A DNA stretch of 64,000 nucleotides from an uncultured Eggerthellaceae bacterium (GTDB taxonomy: Bacteria > Actinomycetota > Coriobacteriia > Coriobacteriales > Eggerthellaceae). The stretch is taken from NCBI GenBank assembly GCA_910584145.1, contig CAJTXX010000003.1, forward strand, positions 1 to 64,000. The letters are read 5' to 3'. Position numbers and translations under genes: made by a program. Below the pieces are notes generated by a model. It did not search any database. It saw nothing but the letters and a program-made list of their open reading frames with translations, and was not told where the DNA came from. This document shows, in pieces, positions 8,976 through 18,503 of this stretch; positions within the stretch are counted from its first letter, which is position 1; each line of letters starts with the position of its first letter.

Positions 8976-9563
8976 CTACTGCTGCTGTGCGCTTCCCTCG
9001 ATCGGTTGCGCTGCGGGTTGCGTGGCAGTGGGCGCGGGCTGCACAGGGGCGGTGGCTATCGGCTGCGCGGGCTGCACCGGTACGGCTGCGGTGGGCTGTG
9101 CGGGTTGCGCGGGCGCTACCGGAGCGGCTGCGGCTGCTGCCATCTGCTTGTCCTTGTTGGCGAACACGGCGATGATGATGAGCAGCACGCACGTGAGGAG
9201 ATTGCCGCCGAGGAAGCTGATCACGGCCCCAGCGATGCTCCAGCCGAACACGACCCCGAGCTTCTGCGCGTTGCTGCGATTACGTAGGCTGAAGATGCCC
9301 GCTATCAGCACGACGACGTGGCAGATCATCGCCCAGATGAGCATGGTGCCGCCGACGCCCATCATGAGCTGTGCGACGATGGCCTCCTCGGTATACGTGT
9401 AGTACCCGCTATCCTGCACCAGCGAGGAGCTCGCCGTCTCCACGTAAGGCAGCGCCGCCGCCAGCACGATAGAGCCGAGCAGCCCTCCGGCTATGGCGAG
9501 CGCGGAGAACACGATGACAGCGATGCTCAGTCCCTTGATAGCATTCGCATGATCTGTCTGCAT
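8976..9563 (-). CDS. membrane protein with Pro/Ala/Gln-rich cytoplasmic tail
   Basis: A 195-residue protein with hydrophobic segments at about residues 9-35, 60-95 (probably two spans) and 102-132, followed by a tail of about 60 residues made almost only of Pro, Ala, Gln, Thr and Val in imperfect PAQP-type repeats. The start at 9563 has an ideal AAGGAGG site. The four-helix arrangement resembles small DUF4190-like proteins of Gram-positive bacteria, but no catalytic motif is visible. It is convergent with the upstream RNA gene and divergent from purM. Function unknown. Confidence 0.8.
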   Translation of the reverse strand: MQTDHANAIKGLSIAVIVFSALAIAGGLLGSIVLAAALPYVETASSSLVQDSGYYTYTEEAIVAQLMMGVGGTMLIWAMICHVVVLIAGIFSLRNRSNAQKLGVVFGWSIAGAVISFLGGNLLTCVLLIIIAVFANKDKQMAAAAAAPVAPAQPAQPTAAVPVQPAQPIATAPVQPAPTATQPAAQPIEGSAQQQ

Positions 9564-9737
9564 GGTTTCCCTCCTTGATATCCCGTATGAACAGACGCTC
9601 CTGATTCTAATCCAAAACGCAGCATCGCGCAGGGCCCTGCGAGCCGATATGGGCGCGCCATCGGCAGGTCCTCGCGCTGCGGGCCGCCGGTTGGCGTTAG
9701 AATGGTGCCATCGTTGACGATACGGAAGGTGGTGCGG

Positions 9738-10793
9738 ATGGGCGAGCAGGTCACATATGCGCAGGCGGGGGTCAGCACGGCTGAGGGCGCGCGTGCGGTC
9801 GATGCCATAAAGGGCGTGGTCGGCGCCACATACCGCCCCGAGGTGGTAGGCGATATCGGCGGCTTCGGCGGCCTGTTCAGCATCGCCGCTGCCAAGGAGA
9901 TGGAAGACCCGCTGCTGGTCAGCGGCACCGATGGCGTGGGCACGAAGCTGAAGGTGGCGCAGCTGCTGGGGCAGCATGGCACCGTCGGCATCGACCTAGT
10001 GGCCATGTGCGTGAACGACATCTTGGCCACGGGCGCCGAGCCGCTGTTCTTCCTCGATTACGTGGCGGTGGGCAAGCTCTCGGCCGAGGCGATGCGCGAT
10101 ATCGTGGCGGGCATCGCTCGTGGGTGCACGCAAGCGGGCTGCTCGCTCATCGGCGGCGAGATGGCCGAGCACCCCGGGGTGATGGACCCCGACGATTACG
10201 ACCTGAGCGGTTTCTGCGTGGGCCTGGTCGACCGCCCGCGCATGATCGGCCCCGCGAATGTGCGTCCCGGCGATGTGCTGCTGGGCCTGGAGTCGAGCGG
10301 GCTGCACTCGAACGGCTACTCGCTGGCGCGCAAGGTGCTGGTGGAAGGCCGCGATGCAGCCGAGCTCGCCGCGCCGCTGCCCGAGCTGGATGGCCAGAGC
10401 GTGCTCGAAGCGCTGCTCACGCCTACGCGCATCTACGTGAAGCCGGTGCTCTCGGTGCTGCGCAGCCTGCCGGGCGCCATCCATTCGCTCGCGCATATCA
10501 CCGGGGGCGGCATAACCGAGAACCTCGACCGCGCGCTGCCGGCCGACATGGACGCGCAGGTGCAGCTGGGCACGTGGCCTGTGCCTGCTATCGTCGAGCA
10601 TGCCTGCCAGGCGGCATCCCTCAGCGAGGAGGAGCGCCTGAAGACGTTCAACATGGGCCTCGGCATGGTGCTCATCGTGGACGCCGCGGCGGAAGGCGAT
10701 GTGAAGGCCGCTCTCGCCGCCGCAGGCGAGCGCGTGCACACCGTGGGGCGCGTGGTGCCCGGGAGCGGTGCGGTGGCCTATGAGCGCGCTTAA
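9738..10793 (+). CDS. purM: phosphoribosylformylglycinamidine cyclo-ligase
   Basis: PurM (AIR synthetase) closes the imidazole ring of AIR from FGAM and ATP, the fifth step of purine synthesis. Family motifs are YAQAGVS near the N-terminus, GTDGVGTK, the DLVAMCVNDI segment, GGEMAEHPG and the C-terminal HITGGGI. The 351-residue length is normal. The ATG at 9738 follows GGAAGGTGG; a TAGAAT -10 box lies at 9698-9703. The stop overlaps the purN start, so the pair is translationally coupled. Confidence 0.96.
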   Translation: MGEQVTYAQAGVSTAEGARAVDAIKGVVGATYRPEVVGDIGGFGGLFSIAAAKEMEDPLLVSGTDGVGTKLKVAQLLGQHGTVGIDLVAMCVNDILATGAEPLFFLDYVAVGKLSAEAMRDIVAGIARGCTQAGCSLIGGEMAEHPGVMDPDDYDLSGFCVGLVDRPRMIGPANVRPGDVLLGLESSGLHSNGYSLARKVLVEGRDAAELAAPLPELDGQSVLEALLTPTRIYVKPVLSVLRSLPGAIHSLAHITGGGITENLDRALPADMDAQVQLGTWPVPAIVEHACQAASLSEEERLKTFNMGLGMVLIVDAAAEGDVKAALAAAGERVHTVGRVVPGSGAVAYERA

Positions 10794-11394
10794 GTGCGGC
10801 GTGCTGCTGTCGGGCAGCGGCACGAACCTCCAAGCCATCCTCGACCAGATCGAGCGCGGGCTGCCCGTCGAGGTGGTGCACGTGCTCTCGTCGCGCCCCG
10901 ACGCCTTCGGCATAGAACGGGCGCGGGCGGTGGGCATCCCCACCACCGTGTTCGACCGCAGCGTATACGCCGACCCGCAGCAGGCCGATGCGCGCATCGT
11001 GGAGGTCATGCGGGCCGCGGGCGCTGAATACCTCGTCATGGCGGGCTACATGCGCATGCTGACGCCCGTGGTGCTGCAAGCCTACCCCGACCATGTGCTG
11101 AACCTGCATCCGGCCCTGCTGCCGTCGTTCAAGGGCGCGCATGCCATCCGCGACGCATGGGATGCCGGCGTGAAGGTGACGGGCGTCACCGTGCATTTCG
11201 CGAACGAGGAATACGACCGGGGCCCGATCGTCGCCCAGCGCGCCGTGCCGGTGCTGGAGGGCGACACGATAGAGGCGCTGGAGGAGCGCATACACGCGGT
11301 GGAGCACGAGCTGTATCCGCAGGTGCTGCGCGCCATCGCCGAGGGCCGCATGAGCATGGATGCGGAAGGGAAGGTGCATATCCATGAAGCGTGA
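10780..11394 (+). CDS. purN: phosphoribosylglycinamide formyltransferase
   Basis: PurN transfers the formyl group of 10-formyl-tetrahydrofolate to GAR. The nucleotide-binding loop LLSGSGTNLQAI, the catalytic segment NLHPALLPSFKGAHAI and the downstream EYDRGPIVAQ aspartate motif are intact. The ATG at 10780 lies within the last codons of purM. The 204-residue length is typical. The 3' end overlaps the XdhC-like gene by 11 nt, giving a tight purM-purN-xdhC transcription unit. Confidence 0.95.
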   Translation: MSALKCGVLLSGSGTNLQAILDQIERGLPVEVVHVLSSRPDAFGIERARAVGIPTTVFDRSVYADPQQADARIVEVMRAAGAEYLVMAGYMRMLTPVVLQAYPDHVLNLHPALLPSFKGAHAIRDAWDAGVKVTGVTVHFANEEYDRGPIVAQRAVPVLEGDTIEALEERIHAVEHELYPQVLRAIAEGRMSMDAEGKVHIHEA

Positions 11395-12373
11395 GGCGAT
11401 CGAGGCGATCATCGCCGATCTGGAGGCGGGCCGTGCGCCGCAGTTGTCGGCTGACGACCTGCCGGCGTTCTCCGAGGCGGCCACCGAGGGCGATGCGCAT
11501 ATCGGCCCCGCAGCGCTCGGGCGCATAGCGGCGGGGCTCGGCGCGGCTGACATCCCCACGTTCGAGCGCGCGCTGCGCGCGATGGACGAGGGCGAGCTGG
11601 CGTGGCTCGGCTTCAAGGTGGTCTACGACGAGGCGGCTGCGGTGCGCAACGTGGACAACGAGGTGACCAAGAAGTATGGCGATGAGGGCTCGGCCGATGG
11701 TCGGGACATGGTGTTCTTCTGCAACGACGCGAAGGAGATCGTATCGTCACGCGAGCCCAGCCCGCGCGATATCTTCCAGATGAAGGACGTCACACGCGGC
11801 CCGTCCATGCACAACGACCAGTTCGATGGCCTGACATGGGCGAGCGAGCCGCTGTTCGGCAAGGTGCGCGTGTGGCTCTTAGGCGCGAGCGACGCGGCGG
11901 TGGAGCTGGCGCGACTGGCCGATCATGTGGGCTTCCATGTGGTGGCGGTCGACTACGACCAAGCGTTCCTGAATGCGGAGCGGTTCCCGACCGCTGAGCG
12001 CATACTGCTGCATGGCGGCACCTTCGACGAGCTGGCGAACATGCCGGCGCGGCCGGAGGACTACGTATGCGTGCTGACGCGCGGGCACATGTTCGACCCG
12101 CAGGCGTGCATCTGGGCGCTCGAGAACGGCGTGCATTATGTGGGCATGATGGGCTGCAAGGGCAAGAACGACACCGTGCGCGAGCTGGTGCTCGACGCGG
12201 GCATCGCCGAGGCTGACTGGGAGCGCGTGAAGCGGCCCATCGGCCTCGCATTCGGCGCCAAGACACCGGCTGAGCTGGCGATAGCCATCGTGGCCGAGCT
12301 GATAGATGTGCGTTACCGCGAGCGGTACAGCGCTGAGGCGCGCGAGCGGCATGAGGCCAGCTTGGGGAGATGA
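11384..12373 (+). CDS. XdhC family protein
   Basis: XdhC/CoxI family proteins have a Rossmann-type C-terminal domain and help insert the sulfurated molybdenum cofactor into xanthine-dehydrogenase-type enzymes. Here the C-terminal half shows the Rossmann loop WLLGASDAAVELARLADHVGFHV and the conserved segment YVGMMGCKGKN followed by KRPIGLAFGAKTPAELAIAIVAEL, typical of the family. The N-terminal 120 residues are less typical. No molybdenum hydroxylase is encoded in the window. Position between purN and purH suggests a link to purine metabolism, which is inference. The ATG at 11384 overlaps the purN end and has GGAAGGGAAGG upstream. Confidence 0.85.
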   Translation: MKREAIEAIIADLEAGRAPQLSADDLPAFSEAATEGDAHIGPAALGRIAAGLGAADIPTFERALRAMDEGELAWLGFKVVYDEAAAVRNVDNEVTKKYGDEGSADGRDMVFFCNDAKEIVSSREPSPRDIFQMKDVTRGPSMHNDQFDGLTWASEPLFGKVRVWLLGASDAAVELARLADHVGFHVVAVDYDQAFLNAERFPTAERILLHGGTFDELANMPARPEDYVCVLTRGHMFDPQACIWALENGVHYVGMMGCKGKNDTVRELVLDAGIAEADWERVKRPIGLAFGAKTPAELAIAIVAELIDVRYRERYSAEARERHEASLGR

Positions 12374-12385
12374 CGCCGATCGCCC

Positions 12386-12459
12386 GGGAAAAGGTGCAGC
12401 GCGCAGCTCCGCTCAGAAGCTGCGCAGCCTTCGCTCCGCTGCACCCCGCACCTTTTCCC
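12386..12459. promoter_or_regulatory. nested inverted repeat before purH
   Basis: An outer 12-bp stem (12386-12397 with 12448-12459) encloses an inner stem (GCGCAGCT 12401-12408 with AGCTGCGC 12418-12425). It has no clean T-tract on the plus strand, so it may be a weak terminator for the upstream unit or a structured part of the purH leader. No known purine-sensing riboswitch core is recognisable. Confidence 0.5.
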
Positions 12460-12511
12460 TGCTTTATCGGTTGAGAGAGAACGGAACGATTCGTTTTGAA
12501 AGGGGTACAGG

Positions 12512-14092
12512 ATGGCAGATCCTAAGGTGAAGAGGGTGTTGATGTCGGTGACGGATAAGACCGGCATCGTGGAGTTCGCGCGTGCGCTGGCCGATGAGTT
12601 CGGCGCGCAGATCATCTCGACGGGCGGCACGGCGAAGGCCATCGCTGAGGCGGGCATCCCCGTGACCCCGATCGACGAGGTGACGCAGTTCCCCGAGATG
12701 ATGGATGGGCGCGTGAAGACGCTGCACCCGCGCGTGCATGGCGGCCTGCTGGCGCGCCGTGACGTGCCAGCGCATATGGGCCAGGCGGCCGAGCACGGCA
12801 TCGAGATGATCGACATGGTCGTGGTGAACCTGTACGCCTTCGAGAAGACGGTGGCCGGCGGAGCTGATTTCGCCACGTGCATCGAGAACATCGACATCGG
12901 CGGCCCGAGCATGCTGCGCAGCGCGGCGAAGAACTTCGAGAGCGTCGCCGTGGTGACCGATCCAGCCAGCTACGATGCCATCTTGGACGAGATGCGCGCG
13001 AATGATGGCGCCACGCTGCGCGGCACGCGCGTAAAGCTGGCGCTAGACGTGTTCCGCACCACGAGCGCTTATGATGGCGCTATCGCGCAGTGGATGGGCG
13101 GCCAGATCGACGGCGGCGATGCCGGTCAGGCGGCCTTCCCGGAGCAGATGGCGCTGGGGCTGACGAAGCGCCAGGCGCTGCGCTATGGCGAGAACCCGCA
13201 TCAGGCGGCCGCGTTCTACCTGCGCGACGAGTTCGCGGGCGCTGAGCAGTCGCTCGCGCGCGCCACGCAGCTGCAGGGCAAGGAGCTGTCGTACAACAAC
13301 TACCTCGACCTCGATGCGGCCTGGGCGGCGGTGCGCGAGTACAGCGAGCCCGCCTGCGTGATCGTGAAGCATCTGACCCCGTGCGGCGTGTGCGAGGATG
13401 CAGACGTGGCGGCGGCGTACAAGCGCGCCCACGAGTGCGACCCGGTGTCCGCCTATGGCGGGGTGATGGCCTTCAACCGCGCCGTCACCGGCGAGGTGGT
13501 GGCAGCCATCTTCGACAACAAGCAGTTCGTGGAGGCCATCGTGGCGCCGGAGTTCTCGGGCGATGCCTGCGAGATGTACGCCAGCAAGCCGAATTGCCGC
13601 CTGCTGGCCACCGGCGGGGTGAACCCGGCGGGCGAGGGCGTGGAGTTCCGCTCGGTGGAGGGCGGTCTGCTCGCTCAGCAGACCGATGGTGTGGCCGAGG
13701 ATCCTGCCGATTTCACCTGCCCTACGAAGGCGCAGCCCACGCCTGAGCTGATGGACGAGCTCATGTTCGCATGGCGCGCCGTGAAGAGCGTGAAGAGCAA
13801 TGCCATCTTGATAGCGAAGGATCATGCCAGCGTTGGCGCTGGTGGCGGTCAGCCGAACCGGGTGAATTCTGCGCGCATCGCAGTGGAGCAGGCAGGGGAG
13901 AAGGCCCGCGGCGCGGTTGCGGCGAGCGATGCGTTCTTTCCCTTCCGCGATGGGTTCGATGTGCTGGCTGAGGCAGGCGTGGTGGCCGTTATCCAGCCGG
14001 GCGGCTCTATCCGCGACGAAGAGGTGGTCGCTGCGGCCGATGAACAGGGCGTGTGCATGGTGTTCACGGGGCATCGCCACTTCCGCCACTAG
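12512..14092 (+). CDS. purH: bifunctional AICAR formyltransferase / IMP cyclohydrolase
   Basis: PurH performs the last two steps of IMP synthesis. The N-terminal cyclohydrolase domain (residues 1-200) has the [21 protein letters not shown] and [18 protein letters not shown] motifs. The formyltransferase domain has GENPHQAA, the KHLTPCGV segment with the catalytic Lys-His, SNAILIAKD and the end motif GGSIRDEE. The 526-residue length is normal. AAAGGGG precedes the ATG. It lies 138 nt after the purM-purN-xdhC unit, behind a hairpin. Confidence 0.97.
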   Translation: MADPKVKRVLMSVTDKTGIVEFARALADEFGAQIISTGGTAKAIAEAGIPVTPIDEVTQFPEMMDGRVKTLHPRVHGGLLARRDVPAHMGQAAEHGIEMIDMVVVNLYAFEKTVAGGADFATCIENIDIGGPSMLRSAAKNFESVAVVTDPASYDAILDEMRANDGATLRGTRVKLALDVFRTTSAYDGAIAQWMGGQIDGGDAGQAAFPEQMALGLTKRQALRYGENPHQAAAFYLRDEFAGAEQSLARATQLQGKELSYNNYLDLDAAWAAVREYSEPACVIVKHLTPCGVCEDADVAAAYKRAHECDPVSAYGGVMAFNRAVTGEVVAAIFDNKQFVEAIVAPEFSGDACEMYASKPNCRLLATGGVNPAGEGVEFRSVEGGLLAQQTDGVAEDPADFTCPTKAQPTPELMDELMFAWRAVKSVKSNAILIAKDHASVGAGGGQPNRVNSARIAVEQAGEKARGAVAASDAFFPFRDGFDVLAEAGVVAVIQPGGSIRDEEVVAAADEQGVCMVFTGHRHFRH

Positions 14093-14161
14093 GCGCAAGA
14101 CCGCGCAACAAAATGTGCTGCGCGCTTCAGCACAGGTGTGGTAACATAGCTTGTGCTTTTT

Positions 14162-14238
14162 CGGGTCGTGGCTCAGCTTGGTAGAGCGCTGCGTTCGGGA
14201 CGCAGAGGCCGCAGGTTCAAATCCTGTCGACCCGACCA
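14162..14238 (+). tRNA. tRNA-Pro(CGG)
   Basis: The acceptor stem CGGGTCG/CGACCCG, D-arm, anticodon arm CTGCG-TTCGGGA-CGCAG (anticodon CGG), T-arm GCAGGTTCAAATCCTGT, discriminator A and encoded CCA are all present and intact. A TAACAT -10-like box lies about 15 nt upstream. Confidence 0.96.
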
Positions 14239-14247
14239 GATGTCCAA

Positions 14248-14272
14248 GGGCCGCCTTCGGGCGGCCCTTTTC
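14248..14272 (+). terminator. terminator of tRNA-Pro
   Basis: GGGCCGCC and GGCGGCCC form an 8-bp stem closed by a stable TTCG tetraloop, followed by TTTT. It ends the tRNA transcript just before the MFS gene. Confidence 0.85.
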
Positions 14273-14289
14273 ATATGAGGAGCGTGCCT

Positions 14290-15633
14290 GTGGACGCAGA
14301 GAAGAGCATCTACCCGACATTCGCCATCGTGGTCCTCGTGTGTGCGCTCGGGTCGCTCACCCAGACGGTCATGAATGCCATGCTGGGCGGCGTGCAGGCT
14401 GACTTCGGTGTCGGCGACTATGTGGGGCAATGGCTCACCACCATCTTCATGCTGGTGATCGGCATCACGGTACCGCTGGTGACGCACTTGTCGCGGCGTT
14501 TCAGCATCCGCCAGCTGATGCTCACGGCTATCGTGCTGTTCGCGGCGGGTGCGGTGATCGACTGGCTGGCCCCCGATTTCACCGTGCTGCTGCTCGGGCG
14601 CATCCCGCAGGCGGTGGCCACCGGCATAACGCTGCCGATCTTGCAGACCATAGCCATGACGCGCTTCCCGAAGGAGCGCACCGGCACGGCGATGGGCATC
14701 GCGGGCATCGCGATGGGCTTCGCGCCGAATATCGGGCCGCTGATCGGCGGTGCCCTCGTGGACACGCTGGGGTGGCGCAGCTTCTTCATCATCTTGCTGG
14801 TAGTGCTCGCGGTGCTGTTCGCCGCCGCGCTCGCCTGCTTCGCGCGTGAGGAGGCTCCGGCGCGTGACGCGCAGCTGGATATCATCTCCTTCGCGCTGTC
14901 CACGCTCGGCTTCGGCGGCCTGCTGCTCACCTTCACCGATGCTGCCAGCATGCCGCTGACCCATCCGGGCGTGGTGGTGCCGCTGCTCACCGGTAGCGCG
15001 TGCCTCGTCCTGTTCGTCAGCCGCCAGCGGCGCATCGAGCATCCGCTCATCAGCATGCGCATCTTCGAGGCGGCTAGCTATCGTGTGAGCTTCTTCGCGC
15101 AGAACTGCCTGTTCGCGGCGTTCATGGGCATTACGCTCGTCATCCCGCTGTTCGTCATGAACGTGTGCGGCGGCACGGCTATCGACGCCGGCATCGTGTT
15201 CATCCCGGCTACCATCTTGGCGGTGGTGTTCAACCCGGTGGCTGGCATGCTCTCCGATCGCATCGGCGCGCGACCGGTCATCATCGGCGGGGCTGTCATG
15301 CTGTGCGCGGGCGCCATCAGCATGGTATTCGCGGATGCCTCCACGCCGTTGTGGCTGCTCACGCTCATGCAGACCATCCGCGGCATCGGCGTCAGCTCGC
15401 TGATCGGGCCGCTGAACTCGTGGGGCATGCGGCAGCTCGCGCCGCAGCACATGGTGGATGGCAGCGCGTTCTTCACCACAGTACGCCAGGCGTGCGCCTC
15501 GCTCGGCACTGCGCTCATGATGCTGATCGTATCAGCCGCCGGCGCCGGCGCGTTCGCTTACGAGCTGGCCTTCGCTTTCTCGGCCGCTCTCTCGCTCGCC
15601 GTGCTCATCTGCGCCATCTGGAAGGTGCGTTGA
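14290..15633 (+). CDS. MFS multidrug-type exporter (DHA2-like)
   Basis: A 447-residue major facilitator protein with 12-14 hydrophobic helices. The loop LIGRIPQAVATGITLPILQT, the segment KERTGTAMGIAGIAMGFAPNIGPLIGGALVD (family motif C, GxxxGPxxGG) and the second-half SDRIGARPVIIGG motif fit proton-coupled drug exporters of the EmrB/QacA type. GTG at 14290 is preferred as start because AGGAG lies 7 nt before it; an ATG 15 nt further upstream overlaps the terminator and lacks a ribosome-binding site. Substrate cannot be predicted. Confidence 0.88.
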   Translation: MDAEKSIYPTFAIVVLVCALGSLTQTVMNAMLGGVQADFGVGDYVGQWLTTIFMLVIGITVPLVTHLSRRFSIRQLMLTAIVLFAAGAVIDWLAPDFTVLLLGRIPQAVATGITLPILQTIAMTRFPKERTGTAMGIAGIAMGFAPNIGPLIGGALVDTLGWRSFFIILLVVLAVLFAAALACFAREEAPARDAQLDIISFALSTLGFGGLLLTFTDAASMPLTHPGVVVPLLTGSACLVLFVSRQRRIEHPLISMRIFEAASYRVSFFAQNCLFAAFMGITLVIPLFVMNVCGGTAIDAGIVFIPATILAVVFNPVAGMLSDRIGARPVIIGGAVMLCAGAISMVFADASTPLWLLTLMQTIRGIGVSSLIGPLNSWGMRQLAPQHMVDGSAFFTTVRQACASLGTALMMLIVSAAGAGAFAYELAFAFSAALSLAVLICAIWKVR

Positions 15634-15709
15634 CTGCCGTAGCGATGCCGTTCGCGCGTCTGTGGCGGCTATCGTGAAAACCGATGGCCGCCTATCCGAT
15701 ACGGGTATT

Positions 15710-15737
15710 TTGAGAACGCTCGCGCATGCCCTAGAAT
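15710..15737 (+). promoter_or_regulatory. promoter of metNIQ
   Basis: TTGAGA (15710-15715) and TAGAAT (15732-15737) are spaced by 16 nt, 38 nt before the metN start. No S-box or T-box structure is recognisable between promoter and gene. Confidence 0.5.
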
Positions 15738-15774
15738 CATCCATCGTGCGTAAAACGGACTCGAAGGACATGCT

Positions 15775-16866
15775 TTGATCGAGCTGAAGGACCTGAACAA
15801 AACCTATAAGACCGCTGCCGGGCAGGTCAGCGCCGTGCGCGATGTGAACCTGCGCATCGACGATGGCGACGTGTTCGGCATCATCGGCTTCTCGGGCGCG
15901 GGGAAATCGACCCTGGTGCGCTGCATCAACCTGCTCGAGCGGCCCACGAGCGGGCAGGTGATCATCGACGGCACCGACCTGTGCGGTCTGGGCCGCAAGC
16001 AGCTGCGCGAGGCGCGCCGCAGCATCGGCATGATATTCCAGCAGTTCAACCTGCTGTCGCAGCGCACGGTGGAGGCGAACATACGCTATCCGCTCGAGAT
16101 AGCCGGCGTATCGAAGGCCGATGCGGCCGCGCGCGCTGCCGAGCTGCTCGAGATGGTAGACCTGGCCGACAAGGCGCGCGCCTACCCGGCGCAGCTCTCG
16201 GGCGGCCAGAAGCAGCGCGTGGCTATCGCCCGCGCCTTGGCTTCGAACCCGCGCATCATCCTGTGCGACGAGGCTACGAGTGCGCTCGACCCCATCACCA
16301 CGCGCTCCATCCTCGATCTGCTGAAGCGCTTGAACGAGCAGCTCGGCGTCACCATCGTGGTCATCACCCACGAGATGAAGGTGGTCGAGCAGATATGCGA
16401 CCGCGTGGCCGTCATGAGCGACGGGTGCATCGTGGAGCAGGGCAGCGTGCATGATGTGTTCCTGCGCCCCGCTTCCGACACGGCGAAGCGCTTGATAGAG
16501 CCCGCGCAGAACGCGCTCACCATAGAGAACACGCCGAACACCCTGCGCCTGGCCTTCACCGGCGAGGAGTCGGGCGCGCCGGTGATCTCCGACATGACGG
16601 TGAAGTGCGACGTGATGGTGAACATCCTGTCGGCCAACACCGAGAACATCGGCGGGAAGGCGTTCGGCCAGATGCTCATCCAGCTCCCCGAGGACGAGGC
16701 TGCGCGCCAGCGCATCCGCGATTATCTGGATATGCGCGGCATCCTGTACGAGGAGAGCGCGGCGCTGCCGCCGGCCGAGGCCGCCCCGGCAGACGATGCG
16801 GCGCAGGCGCGCACCGAGCGCGCGAAGCTCGAGGACGCAGCGAAGATAGAAGGGAGCGCGCTCTAG
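15775..16866 (+). CDS. metN: methionine ABC importer, ATP-binding protein
   Basis: MetN powers D/L-methionine import. Walker A GFSGAGKST, signature LSGGQKQR, Walker B IILCDEATSALDP and the switch His in VVITHEMKVV are intact. The C-terminal 90 residues form the NIL regulatory domain, which in this family binds methionine and trans-inhibits transport; a charged tail follows. TTG at 15775 is taken as start with AAGGA six bases upstream, because no ATG gives an intact first strand. First gene of metN-metI-metQ, with metI starting one base after its stop. Confidence 0.93.
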   Translation: MIELKDLNKTYKTAAGQVSAVRDVNLRIDDGDVFGIIGFSGAGKSTLVRCINLLERPTSGQVIIDGTDLCGLGRKQLREARRSIGMIFQQFNLLSQRTVEANIRYPLEIAGVSKADAAARAAELLEMVDLADKARAYPAQLSGGQKQRVAIARALASNPRIILCDEATSALDPITTRSILDLLKRLNEQLGVTIVVITHEMKVVEQICDRVAVMSDGCIVEQGSVHDVFLRPASDTAKRLIEPAQNALTIENTPNTLRLAFTGEESGAPVISDMTVKCDVMVNILSANTENIGGKAFGQMLIQLPEDEAARQRIRDYLDMRGILYEESAALPPAEAAPADDAAQARTERAKLEDAAKIEGSAL

Positions 16867-16867
16867 C

Positions 16868-17527
16868 ATGTCGCCTGAACTGATACAGCTCATAGCCACC
16901 GGCGTCTGGGAGACGCTGTACATGACCGTCGTCTCCACCCTCATAAGCTACCTCATCGGCATCCCGCTCGGCGTGGTGCTCTACATCACCGGCGACGGCG
17001 GCATCCGCCGCAACCGCGCGGTGAACCTGGTGGTGGGCATCATCGTGAACGTGCTGCGCTCGGTGCCGTTCCTCATCTTGCTGGTGGCCATCCTGCCGTT
17101 CACGCGCATGGTGGTGGGCACCACCATCGGCTCCACAGCCACCATCGTGCCGCTCGTGGTGGCCGCTGCGCCTTACGTGGCGCGCATGGTGGAGTCGTCG
17201 CTGAAGGAGATCGACGGCGGCGTGGTGGAGGCGGCCCGCGCGATGGGCTCGTCGGCCTGGCAGATGATCTGGAAGGTGTTCCTGCCCGAGGCGAAGCCCT
17301 CGCTTCTGGTGGGCGCCACCATATCGCTCGCCACCATCTTGGGCTACTCGGCCATGGCCGGCTTCGTGGGCGGCGGCGGCTTGGGCGCCATCGCCATCAA
17401 TTACGGGTATTACCGGTATCAATCCGACGTCATGCTCATAACCGTGGCGCTCTTGGTTGTTATCGTCCAGATATTCCAAGAAGGCGGTTTGAAACTGGTA
17501 AGCAAGGTAGATAAGCGACTACGCTAG
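16868..17527 (+). CDS. metI: methionine ABC importer, permease
   Basis: A 219-residue inner-membrane permease with five hydrophobic helices. The EAA loop, which docks on the ATPase, is visible as EAARAMGSSAWQMIWKVFLPEA. MetI forms a homodimeric channel with two MetN subunits. The gene abuts metN and is followed 22 nt later by metQ, so the three form one operon. Confidence 0.93.
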   Translation: MSPELIQLIATGVWETLYMTVVSTLISYLIGIPLGVVLYITGDGGIRRNRAVNLVVGIIVNVLRSVPFLILLVAILPFTRMVVGTTIGSTATIVPLVVAAAPYVARMVESSLKEIDGGVVEAARAMGSSAWQMIWKVFLPEAKPSLLVGATISLATILGYSAMAGFVGGGGLGAIAINYGYYRYQSDVMLITVALLVVIVQIFQEGGLKLVSKVDKRLR

Positions 17528-17549
17528 AAGGATCGAGAAGGAGAAGGAT

Positions 17550-18404
17550 ATGAAGCATTCCATCGTGAAGAAGCTGGGGGTCGTGGCGGTGGCCGGCGCG
17601 CTCGCCGCATTCGGCCTGGCCGGCTGCACCTCGGGTGGTGGCAGCAGCGCTTCGAGCGCCGCGGGCACGACCGAGGATACCGTCATCACCGTCGGCGCCA
17701 GCCCCACCCCGCATGCCCAGATACTGGCTGCGGTGTCCGATCAGCTGGCTGAGGATGGCTACACGCTGAACGTGGTCGAGTACAACGACTACGTGCTGCC
17801 CAACACCGCCCTCGAGAGCGGCGAGCTGGATGCGAACTACTTCCAGCACATCACCTACCTGAACGACTTCAACGCCGAGAACGGCACGCATCTGGTGGAC
17901 GCTGCGGGCATCCACTTCGAGCCGTTCGGCCTGTATGCCGGCAAGACCGCGAGCATCGACGCGCTGGCTGACGGCGCCACCATCGCCGTGCCCAACGACA
18001 CCACCAACGAGGCGCGCGCGCTGCTGCTGCTGGAGCAGGAGGGCCTGATCAAGCTGAAGGAGGGCGCGGGCCTGTCCGCCACCGTGGTGGATATCGCCGA
18101 GAACCCGAAGAATCTGAACATCCAGGAAGTGGAGGCCGCGCAGCTCCCCCGCGTGCTGAACGATGTCGACATGGCTGCCATCAACGGCAACTATGCGCTG
18201 GAGGCCGGCCTGAGCGTGGCTGACGCCATCGCCACCGAGTCTGACGAGGGCGAGGCCGCGAAGGCGTACATGAACGTTATCGCCGTGAAGGAGGGCACCG
18301 AGGACTCCGACAAGATCAAGGCGCTGGTGAAAGCGCTCCAGAGCGATGCGGTGAAAGCCTACATCGATGACACCTACAACGGAGCTGTCGTAGCGCTGTT
18401 CTAG
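17550..18404 (+). CDS. metQ: methionine-binding lipoprotein
   Basis: A substrate-binding protein of the NlpA family. The signal sequence ends in lipobox LAGC, so Cys at about residue 26 is lipidated and the protein is anchored outside the membrane, after a Gly/Ser-rich linker. Family segments are TVGASPTPHAQIL, the LDANYFQHITYL motif that contacts methionine, and the NDTTNEARALLLLE segment. AGAAGGAGAAGGA precedes the ATG. A terminator follows directly. Confidence 0.94.
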   Translation: MKHSIVKKLGVVAVAGALAAFGLAGCTSGGGSSASSAAGTTEDTVITVGASPTPHAQILAAVSDQLAEDGYTLNVVEYNDYVLPNTALESGELDANYFQHITYLNDFNAENGTHLVDAAGIHFEPFGLYAGKTASIDALADGATIAVPNDTTNEARALLLLEQEGLIKLKEGAGLSATVVDIAENPKNLNIQEVEAAQLPRVLNDVDMAAINGNYALEAGLSVADAIATESDEGEAAKAYMNVIAVKEGTEDSDKIKALVKALQSDAVKAYIDDTYNGAVVALF

Positions 18405-18432
18405 CGCCCGCGGCAGATACGGATGGCTCGGA

Positions 18433-18462
18433 AAGGCTGCGGCAGGTGCCGCAGCCTTTTTT
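18433..18462 (+). terminator. terminator of metNIQ
   Basis: An 11-bp stem AAGGCTGCGGC/GCCGCAGCCTT with a 4-nt loop runs into TTTTTT. Confidence 0.92.
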
Positions 18463-18503
18463 AGTACAATGCACGCACGGAGCCGAGGGGAGAGGAGCCC
18501 GGC

